Made by a program: the position numbers and the translations under genes | DNA from: Colletes latitarsis | Taxonomy: Eukaryota > Arthropoda > Insecta > Hymenoptera > Colletidae | Assembly: GCF_051014445.1 (NCBI RefSeq) | Contig: NW_027488365.1 | Location: 44,154,001 to 44,218,000, forward strand | Direction: 5' to 3' | Length of the DNA: 64,000 bases | Notes under the pieces: generated by a model | What the model saw: only the letters and a program-made list of their open reading frames with translations | Database searches by the model: none | Told to the model about the DNA's origin: nothing | Shown: positions 54,061 through 64,000 of the stretch, piece by piece | How the letters are laid out: the number at the start of each line of letters is the position of its first letter | How positions within the stretch are numbered: the first letter of the stretch is position 1

Positions 54061-56870
54061 ATAACACTGGTTAGGTCTGGGTTAGGTCTGGGATATGCGC
54101 GCATCTGGCTTATACTTTCGCCTTTTTCGCAAACTTGTTGGCCAGATCCTGGGTTTTTTCCGTGTTTGAATCACGTAGTAATGTGGTACCACACTGAGGC
54201 AGTCAATTAAACCTGGTTTCGATGAATATTTTAGAGGATAAGACCGGTTAGGTCTGGAATATGCGCGCATCTGGCTTATACTTTCGCCTTTTTCGCAAAC
54301 TTGTTGGCCAGATCATGGGTTTTTTCCGTGTTTGAATCACGTAGTAATGTTGTACCACACTGAGGCAGTCAATTAAACCTGGTTTCGATCAATATTTTAG
54401 AGGATAACACCGGTTAGGTCTGGGTTAGGTCTGGTATATGCGCGCATCTGGCTTATACTTTCGCCTTTTTCGCAATCTTGTTGGCCAGATCATGGGTTTT
54501 TTCCGTGTTTGAATCACGTAGTAACGTTGTACCACACTGAGGCAGTCAATTAAACCTGGTTTCGATCAATATTTTAGAGGAAAACACCGGCTAGGTCTGG
54601 GTTAGGTCTGGTATATGCGCGCATCTGGCTTATACTTTCGCCTTTTTCGCAAACTTGTTGGCCAGATCCTGGGTTTTTTCCGTGTTTGAATCACGTAGTA
54701 ATGTGGTACCACACTGAGGCAGTCAATTAAACCTGGTTTCGATCAATATTTCACAGGATAACACCGGTTAGGGCTGGGTTAGGTCTGGGTTATGCCCGCA
54801 TCTGGCTCATGATTTTGCCTCCTTCGCATACTTGTTGGCCATATCCTGGGTTTTCTTCGTGTTTGAATCACGTAGTAATGTGGTAACACACTGAAGCAGT
54901 CAATTAAACCTGGTTTCGATCAATATTTCAGAGGATAACACCGGTTAGGTCTGGGTTAGGTCTGGTATATGCGCGCATCTGGCTTATACTTTCGCCTTTT
55001 TCGCAAACTTGTTGGCCAGATCATGGGTTTTTTCCGTGTTTGGATCACGTAGTAATGTTGTACCACACTGAGGCAGTCAATTAAACCTGGATTCGGACAG
55101 TATTTTAGAGGATAACACCGGTTAGGTCTGGGTTAGGTCCGGGATATGCCCGCATCTGGCTCATGATTTTGCCTTCTTCGCATACTTGTTGGCCAGATCC
55201 TGGGTTTTTTTCGTGTTTGAATCACGTAGTAATGTGGTAACACACTTAAGCAGTCAATTAAACCTGGTTTCGATCAATATTTTAGAGGATAACACCGGTT
55301 AGGTCTGGGTTAGGTCTGGGATATGCGCGCATCTGGCTCATGATTTTGCCTTCTTCGCATACTTGTTGGCCAGATCCTGGGTTTTTTTCGTTTTGAATCA
55401 CGTAGTAATGTGGTAACACACTGAAGCAGTCAATTAAACCTGGTTTCGATCAATATTTTAGAGGATAACACTGGTTAGGTCTGGGTTAGGTCTGGGATAT
55501 GCGCGCATCTGGCTTATACTTTCGCCTTTTTCGCAAACTTGTTGGCCAGATCCTGGGTTTTTTCCGTGTTTGAATCACGTAGTAATGTGGTACCACACTG
55601 AGGCAGTCAATTAAACCTGGTTTTGATGAATATTTTAGAGGATAAGACCGGTTAGGTCTGGAATATGCGCGCATCTGGCTTATACTTTCGCCTTTTTCGC
55701 AAACTTGTTGGCCAGATCCTGGGTTTTTTCCGTGTTTGAATCACGTAGTAATGTGGTACCACACTGAGGCAGTCAATTAAACCTGGTTTCGATCAATATT
55801 TCACAGGATAACACCGGTTAGGGCTGGGTTAGGTCTGGGTTATGCCCGCATCTGGCTCATGATTTTGCCTCCTTCGCATACTTGTTGGCCATATCCTGGG
55901 TTTTCTTCGTGTTTGAATCACGTAGTAATGTGGTAACACACTGAAGCAGTCAATTAAACCTGGTTTCGATCAATATTTCAGAGGATAACACCGGTTAGGT
56001 CTGGGTTAGGTCTGGGATATGCGCGCATCTGGCTTATACTTTCACCTTTTTCGCAAACTTGTTGGCCAGATCCTGGGTTTTTTCCGTGTTTGAATCACGT
56101 AGTAATGTGGTACCACACTGAGGCAGTCAATTAAACCTGGTTTTGATGAATATTTTAGAGGATAAGACCGGTTAGGTCTGGAATATGCGCGCATCTGGCT
56201 TATACTTTCGCCTTTTTCGCAAACTTGTTGGCCAGATCATGGGTTTTTTCCGTGTTTGAATCACGTAGTAACGTTGTACCACACTGAGGCAGTCAATTAA
56301 TCCTGGTTTCGATCAATATTTTAGAGGATAACACCGGCTAGGTCTGGGTTAGGTCTGGTATATGCGCGCATCTGGCTTATACTTTTGCCTTCTTCGCATA
56401 CTTGTTGGCCAGATCCTGGGTTTTTTTCGTTTTGAATCACGTAGTAATGTGGTAACACACTGAAGCAGTCAATTAAACCTGGTTTCGATCAATATTTTAG
56501 AGGATAACACTGGTTAGGTCTGGGTTAGATCTGGGATATGCGCGCATCTGGCTTATACTTTCGCCTTTTTCACAAACTTGTTGGCCAGATCCTGGGTTTT
56601 TTTCGTGTTTGAATCACGTAGTAATGTGGTAACACACTTAAGCAGTCAATTAAACCTGGTTTCGATCAATATTTTAGAGGATAACACCGGTTAGGTCTGG
56701 GTTAGGTCTGGGATATGCGCGCATCTGGCTCATGATTTTGCCTTCTTCGCATACTTGTTGGCCAGATCCTGGGTTTTTTTCGTTTTGAATCACGTAGTAA
56801 TGTGGTAACACACTGAAGCAGTCAATTAAACCTGGTTTCGATCAATATTTTAGAGGATAACACTGGTTAG
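54061..56870. repeat. 1404-bp tandem duplication with shorter partial copies
   Basis: The rare variant ATAACACTGG occurs at 54061, 55465, 56504 and 56857 (offsets 1404, 1039 and 353). The 54,061 and 55,465 blocks are near-identical over several monomers. The later ones are shortened or rearranged versions. Confidence 0.65.
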
Positions 56871-59800
56871 GTCTGGGTTAGGTCTGGGATATGCGCGCAT
56901 CTGGCTTATACTTTCGCCTTTTTCGCAAACTTGTTGGCCAGATCCTGGGTTTTTTCCGTGTTTGAATCACGTAGTAATGTGGTACCACACTGAGGCAGTC
57001 AATTAAACCTGGTTTCGATCAATATTTCACAGGATAACACCGGTTAGGGCTGGGTTAGGTCTGGGTTATGCCCGCATCTGGCTCATGATTTTGCCTCCTT
57101 CGCATACTTGTTGGCCATATCCTGGGTTTTCTTCGTGTTTGAATCACGTAGTAATGTGGTAACACACTGAAGCAGTCAATTAAACCTGGTTTCGATCAAT
57201 ATTTCAGAGGATAACACCGGTTAGGTCTGGGTTAGGTCCGGGATATGCCCGCATCTGGCTCATGATTTTGCCTTCTTCGCATGCTTGTTGGCCAGATCCT
57301 GGGTTTTTTTCGTGTTTGAATCACGTAGTAATGTGGTAATACACTGAAGTAGTCAATTAAACCTGGTTTCGATCAATATTTTAGAGGATAACACCGGTTA
57401 GGTCTGGGTTATGCCCGCATCTGGCTCATGATTTTGCCTCCTTCGCATACTTGTTGGCCATATCCTGGGTTTTCTTCGTGTTTGAATCACGTAGTAATGT
57501 GGTAACACACTGAAGCAGTCAATTAAACCTGGTTTCGATCAATATTTCAGAGGATAACACCGGTTAGGTCTGGGTTAGGTCCGGGATATGCCCGCATCTG
57601 GCTCATGATTTTGCCTTCTTCGCATGCTTGTTGGCCAGATCCTGGGTTTTTTTCGTGTTTGAATCACGTAGTAATGTGGTAATACACTGAAGTAGCCAAT
57701 TAAACCTGGTTTCGATCAATATTTTAGAGGATAACACCGGTTAGGTCTGGGTTATGCCCGCATCTGGCTCATGATTTTGCCTTCTTCGCATACTTGTTGG
57801 CCAGATCCTGGGTTTTTTTCGTGTTTGAATCACGTAGTAATGTGGTACCACAGTGAAGGAGTCAATTAAACCAGGTTTCGATCAATATTTCAGAGGATAA
57901 CGCCGGTTAGGTCTGGGTTAGGTCTGGGATATGCGCGCATCTGGCTTATACTTTCGCTTTATTCGCAAACCTGTTGGCCAGATCCTGGGTTTTTTCCGTG
58001 TTTGAATCACGTAGTAATGTGGTACCACAGTGAAGGAGTCAATTAAACCAGGTTTCGATCAATATTTTAGAGGATAACACCGGGTAGGTCTGAGTTAGGT
58101 CTGGGATATGCGCGCATCTGGCTTATACTTTCGCTTTATTCGCAAACCTGTTGGCCAGATCCTGGGTTTTTTTCGTGTTTGAATCACGTAGTAATGTGGT
58201 AATACACTGAAGCAGTCAATTAAACCTGGTCTCGTTCAATATTTTAGAGGATAACACCGGTTAGGTCTGGGTTAGGTCTGGGTTATGCCCGCATCTGGCT
58301 CATGATTTTGCCTTCTTCGCATACTTGCTGGCCAGATCCTGGGTTTTTTTCGTGTTTGAATCACGTAGTAATGTGGTAACACACTGAAGCAGTTAATTAA
58401 ACCAGGTTTCGATCAATATTTTAGGGGATAACACCGGTTAGGTCTGGGTTAGGCCTGGGATATGCGCGCATCCGGCTTATACTTTCGCCTTTTTCGCAAA
58501 CTTGTTTGCCAGATCCTGGGCTTTTTCCGTGTTTGAATCACGTAGTAATGTGGTACCACACTGAGGCAGTCAATTAAACCTGGTTTCGATCAATATTTCA
58601 CAGGATAACACCGGTTAGGTCTGGGTTATGCCCGCATCTGGCTCATGATTTTGCCCTCTTCGCATACTTGTTGGCCAGATCCTGCGTTTTTTCCGTGTTT
58701 GAATCACGTAGTAATGTGGTAACACTCTGAAGCAGTCAATTAAACCAGGTTTCGATGAATATTTTAGAGGATAACACCGGTTAGGTCTGGGTTAGGTCCG
58801 GGATATGCCCGCATCTGGCTCATGATTTTGCCTTCTTCGCATACTTGTTGGCCAGATCCTGGGTTTTTTTCGTGTTTGAATCACGTAGTAATGTGGTAAC
58901 ACTCTGAAGCAGTCAATTAAACCAGGTTTCGATGAATATTTTAGAGGATAACACCGGTTAGGTCTGGGTTAGGTCCGGGATATGCCCGCATCTGGCTCAT
59001 GATTTTGCCTTCTTCGCATACTTGTTGGCCAGATCCTGGGTTTTTTCCGTGTTTGAATCACGTAGTAATGTGGTAACACTCTGAAGCAGTCAATTAAACC
59101 TGGTTTCGATCAATATTTTGGAGGATAACACCGGTTAGGTCTGGGTTAGGTCTAGGTTATGCCCGCATCTGGCTTATACTTTCGCCTTTTTCGCAAACTT
59201 GTTGGGTAGATCCTGGGTTTTTTTCGGGTTTGAATCACGTGGTAATGTGGTACGACACAGAAACAATCCATTAAACCTGGATTGGGACAGTATTTTAGAG
59301 GATAACACCGGTTAGGTCTGGGTTAGGTCTGGGATATGCGCGCATCTGGCTTATACTTTCGCCTTTTTCGCAACCTTGTTGGCCAGATCCTGGGTTTTTT
59401 CCGTGATTGAATCACGTAGTAATGTGGTACCACACTGAGGCAGTCAATTAAACCTGGTTTCGATCAATATTTCACAGGATAACACCGGTTAGGTCTGGGT
59501 TATGCCCGCATCAGGCTCATGATTTTGCCCTCTTCGCATACTTGTTGGCCAGATCCTGGGTTTTTTTCGTGTTTGAATCACGTAGTAATGTGGTAACACA
59601 CTGAAGCAGTCAATTAAACCAGGTTTCGATCAATATTTTAGAGGATAACACCGGTTAGGTCAGGGTTACGTCTGGGTTATGCCCGCATCTGGCTTATACA
59701 TTCGCCTTTTTCGCAAACTTGTTGGCTAGATCCTGGGTTTTTTTCGGGTTTGAATCACGTGGTAATGTGGTACGACACAGAAACAAGCCATTAAACCTGG

Positions 59801-62800
59801 ATTCGGACAGTATTTTAGAGGATAACACCGGTTAGGTCTGGTTTAGGTCTGGGATATGCGCGCATCCGGCTTATACTTTTGCCTTTTTCGCAAACTTGTT
59901 GGCCAGATCCTGGGCTTTTTCCGTGTTTGAATCACGTAGTAATGTGGTACCACACTGAGGCAGTCAATTAAACCTGGTTTCGATCAATATTTCACAGGAT
60001 AACACCGGTTAGGTCTGGGTTATGCCCGCATCTGGCTCATGATTTTGCCCTCTTCGCATACTTGTTGGCCAGATCCTGCGTTTTTTCCGTGTTTGAATCA
60101 CGTAGTAATGTGGTAACACTCTGAAGCAGTCAATTAAACCAGGTTTCGATGAATATTTTAGAGGATAACACCGGTTAGGTCTGGGTTAGGTCCGGGATAT
60201 GCCCGCATCTGGCTCATGATTTTGCCTTCTTCGCATACTTGTTGGCCAGATCCTGGGTTTTTTTCGTGTTTGAATCACGTAGTAATGTGGTAATACACTG
60301 AAGCAGTCAATTAAACCTGGTTTCGATCAATATTTTGGAGGATAACACCGGTTAGGTCTGGGTTAGGTCTAGGTTATGCCCGCATCTGGCTTATACTTTC
60401 ACCTTTTTCGCAAACTTGTTGGGTAGATCCTGGGTTTTTTTCGGGTTTGAATCACGTGGTAATGTGGTACGACACAGAAACAATCCATTTAACCTGGTTT
60501 GGGACAGTATTTTAGAGGATAACACCGGTTAGGTCTGGGTTAGGTCTGGGATATGCGCGCATCTGGCTTATACTTTCGCCTTTTTCGCAAACTTGTTGGC
60601 CAGATCCTGGGTTTTTTCCGTGTTTGAATCACGTAGTAATGTGGTACCACACTGAGGCAGTCAATTAAACCTGGTTTCGATCAATATTTCACAGGATAAC
60701 ACCGGTTAGGTCTGGGTTATGCCCGCATCAGGCTCATGATTTTGCCCTCTTCGCATACTTGTTGGCCAGATCCTGGGTTTTTTTCGTGTTTGAATCACGT
60801 AGTAATGTGGTAACACACTGAAGCAGTCAATTAAACCTGGTTTCGATCAATATTTTAGAGGATAACACCGGTTAGGTCAGGGTTACGTCTGGGTTATGCC
60901 CGCATCTGGCTTATACATTCGCCTTTTTCGCAAACTTGTTGGCTAGATCCTGGGTTTTTTTCGGGTTTGAATCACGTGGTAATGTGGTACGACACAGAAA
61001 CAAGCCATTAAACCTGGATTCGGACAGTATTTTAGAGGATAACACCGGTTAGGTCTGGGTTAGGTCTAGGATATGCGCGCATCTGGCTTATACTTCCTCC
61101 TTTTTCGCTAACTTGTTGGCTAGATCCTGGGTTTTGTCGGGTTTCGAATCACGTAGTAATGTGGTAACGCACTGAAGCAGTCAATTAAACCTGGTTTCGA
61201 TCTATATTTTAGAGGATAACACCGGTTAGGTCTGGTTTAGGTCTGGGATATGCGCGCATCTGGCATATACTTTCGCCTTTTTCGCAAACTTGTTGGCTAG
61301 ATCCTGGATTTTTTTCGTGATTGAATCACGTAGTAATGTGGTAACACACTGAAGCAGTCAATCAAACCTGGTTTCGATCAATATTTTAGAGGATAACACC
61401 GGTTAGGTATGGGTTAGGTCTGGGATATGCGCGAATCTGGCTCATGATTTTGCCTTCTTCGCATACTTGTTGGCCAGATCCTGGGTTTTTTTCGTGTTTG
61501 AATCACGTAGTAATGTGGTAACACAATGAAGCAGTCAATTAACCCTGGTTTCGATCCATATTTTGGAGGATAACACCGGTTAGGTCTGGGTTAGGTCTGG
61601 GTTATGCCCGCATCTGGCTCATGATTTTGCCTTTTGCGCACACTTGTTGGCCAGATCCTGGGTTTTTTTCGTGTTTGAATCACGTAGGCATGTGGTAACA
61701 CACTGAAGCAGTCAATTAAACCTGGTTTCGATCAATATTTCAGAGGATAACACCCGTTAGGTCTGGGTTAGGTCCGGAATATGTCCGCATCTGGCACATG
61801 ATTTTGCCTTCTTCGCATACTTGTTGGCCAGATCCTGGGTTTTTTTCGTGTTTGAATCACGTAGTAATGTGGTAACACTCTGAAGCAGTCAATTAAACCA
61901 GGTTTCGATGATTATTTTAGAGGATAACACCGGTTAGGTCTGGGTTAGGTCTGGGATATGCGCGCATCTGGCTTATACTTTCGCCTTTTTCGCAAACTTG
62001 TTGGCCATATGCTGGGTTTTTTTCGTGTTTGAATCACGTAGGCATGTGGTAACACACTGAAGCAGTCAATTAAACCTGGTTTCGATCCATATTTTAGAGG
62101 ATAACACCGGTTAGGTCAGGGTTAGGTCTGGGTTATGCCCGCATCTGGCTTATACATTGGCCTTTTTTCGCAAACTTGTTGGCTAGATCCTGGTTTTTTT
62201 TCGGGTTTGAATCACGTAGTAACGTGGTACGACACAGAAACAAGCCATTAAACCTGGATTGGGACAGTATTTTAGAGGATAACACCCGTTAGGTCTGGGT
62301 TAGGTCCGGAATATGTCCGCATCTGGCTCATGATTTTGCCTTCTTCGCATACTTGTTGGCCAGATCCTGGGTTTTTTTCGTGTTTGAATCACGTAGTAAT
62401 GTGGTAACACTCTGAAGCAGTCAATTAAACCAGGTTTCGATGATTATTTTAGAGGATAACACCGGTTAGGTCTGGGTTAGGTCTGGGATATGCGCGCATC
62501 TGGCTTATACTTTCGCCTTTTTCGCAAACTTGTTGGCTAGATCCTGGGTTTTTTTCGAGTTTGAATAACGCAGTAATGTGGTACCACACTGAAGCAGTCA
62601 ATTAAACCTGGCTTCGATCAATATTTTAGAGGATAGCACCGGTTAGGTCTGGGTTAGGTCTGGGATATGCGCGCATCTGGCTCATGATTTTGCCTTCTTC
62701 GCATACTTGTTGGCCAGATCCTGGGTTTTTTTCGTGTTTGAATCACGTAGTAATGTGGTAACACACTGAAGCAGTCAATTAAACCTGGTTTCGATCAATA

Positions 62801-64000
62801 TTTTAGAGGATAACACCGGTTAGGTCTGGGATATGCGCGCATCTGGCTTATACTTTCGCCTTTTTCGCAAACTTGTTGGCCAGATCCTGGGTTTTAATCG
62901 TGTTTGAATCACGTAGTAATGTGGTACCACACTGAGGCAGTCAATTAAACCTGGTTTCGATCAATATTTTAGAGGATAACACCGGTTAGGACTGGTATAT
63001 GCGCGCATCTGGCTTATACTTTCGCCTTTTTCGCAATCTTGTTGGCCAGATCATGGGTTTTTTCCGTGTTTGAATCACGTAGTAACGTTGTACCACACTG
63101 AGGCTGTCAATTAAACCTGGTTTCGATCAATATTTTAGAGGATAACACCGGTTAGGTCTGGGTTAGGTCTGGTATATGCGCGCATCTGGCTTATACTTTC
63201 GCCTTTTTCGCAAACTTGTTGGCCAGATCCTGGGGTTTTACCGTGTTTGAATCACGTAGTAATGTGGTACCACACTGAGGCAGTCAATTAAACCTGGTTT
63301 CGATCAATATTTCACAGGATAACACCGGTTAGGTCTGGGTTAGGTCTGGGTTATGCCCGCATCAGGCTCATGATTTTGCCTTCGTCGCATACTTGTTGGC
63401 CAGATCCTGGGTTTTTTTCGTGTTTGAATCACGTAGTAATGTGGTAACACACTGAAGGAGTCAATTAAACCTGGTTTCGATCAATATTTTAGAGGATAAC
63501 ACCGGTTAGGTCTGGGTTAGGTCTGGGTTATGCCCGCATCTGGCTCATGATTTTGCCTCCTTCGCATAATTGTTGGCCATATCCTGGGATTTCTTCGTGT
63601 TTGAATCACGTAGTAATGTGGTAACACACTGAAGCAGTCAATTAAACCTGGTTTCGATCAATATTTCAGAGGATAACACCGGTTAGGTCTGGGTTAGGTC
63701 TGGGTTATGCCCGCATCTGGCTCATGATTTTGCCTTCTTCGCATACTTGTTGGCCAGATCCTGGGTTTTTCTCGTGTTTGAATCACGTAGTAATGTGGTA
63801 ACACTCTGAAGCAGTCAATTAAACCAGGTTTCGATGAATATTTTAGAGGATAACACCGGTTAGGTCTGGGTTAGGTCTGGGATATGCGCGCATCTGGCTT
63901 ATACTTTCGCCTTTTTCGCAAACTTGTTGGGCGGTTCCGGGGTTTTTTCCGTGTTTGAATCACATAGTAATGTGGTACCACACTGAGGCAGTCAATTAAA

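Larger units (their letters stand above)
36917..64000. repeat. 177-bp satellite array, right block
   Basis: About 153 monomers to the end of the window. Type III monomers are anchored at 37844, 42079, 45076, 47542, 59204 and 60421. Single-11-mer monomers become frequent beyond about 57,400 (for example 57403, 57743, 58618, 59488, 60008, 60711, 62818). From about 50 kb on, a deletion variant (TTCGTTTTGAATCACG) is recurrent. Apart from satellite I see nothing; the 62- and 66-codon frames here are repeated monomer sequence. Confidence 0.97.

Noticed and set aside
47745..55674. Repeated 62- and 66-codon frames (also 15547-15834) in the satellite
   Set aside because: They are open stretches of monomer sequence repeated with the array. 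No start context, codon bias or domain supports translation.
1..64000. CRISPR array
   Set aside because: The repeats are contiguous 177-bp monomers without unique spacers, in a eukaryotic context with LINEs.
1..64000. CENP-B-box or tRNA B-box in the monomer
   Set aside because: TTTCGTGTTTGAATCACG and GGTTTCGATCAAT resemble the CENP-B box and the B-box only partly: key positions of the CENP-B box are not met, and the B-box-like segment has an extra T. I do not claim either.
36917..64000. Further retrotransposon fragments in the right-hand array
   Set aside because: Apart from satellite monomers and their rearrangements, no element-like GC-rich sequence or poly(A) tract was seen.

Overview
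The window is eukaryotic repeat DNA with no ordinary host gene visible. About 46 kb is a tandem satellite with a monomer of roughly 177 bp, and two GC-rich blocks interrupt it. Each block is a non-LTR (LINE) retrotransposon of the R1 clade. The organism is most likely an insect and, by inference, a hymenopteran. Most monomers carry one to four direct copies of the 11-mer TTAGGTCTGGG. This looks like an expanded insect telomere unit (TTAGG); I recall long motifs of this style being reported from Hymenoptera, but this has to be verified. The array is therefore best read as subtelomeric or telomere-associated satellite.

Layout: 1-3099 satellite; 3100-10086 element A copy 1, inserted in the 11-mer tract of a monomer; 10087-26312 satellite; 26313-36916 element A copy 2, interrupted by a second, 5'-truncated element B at 30551-34148; 36917-64000 satellite. 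All elements read on the + strand, which is also the strand carrying the G-rich 11-mer. The two A copies differ by under about 1 % by my reading. They share private variants in roughly 260 bp of upstream and 600 bp of downstream satellite, so they arose by segmental duplication rather than by two insertions. B inserted afterwards, because copy 1 keeps the empty site.

Element A has a stem-loop-rich 5' UTR. Its ORF1 (1026 aa) has a basic/AT-hook-like patch, a coiled coil, an R1-type Gag region and three CCHC/CCHC-like zinc knuckles. ORF2 (about 1035 aa) has an APE-type endonuclease, a reverse transcriptase with YADD, and a C-terminal CCHC. A structured 3' UTR and poly(A) follow. ORF1 and ORF2 overlap as TAATG, the UAAUG stop-start arrangement described for SART1 of Bombyx mori, which also inserts in telomeric repeats. 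Copy 1 has a nonsense codon in ORF1. Both copies carry the same two indels in G-runs of ORF2. In copy 2 the B insertion happens to be in frame and creates one 1291-codon ORF: endonuclease of A, then endonuclease, RT and CCHC of B.

The satellite is not homogeneous. At least three monomer subfamilies, mosaic monomers, higher-order repeats of about 3.7-3.9 kb and 3.0 kb, and recent tandem duplications of 695 and 1404 bp are visible. Short ORFs inside the satellite are not genes.
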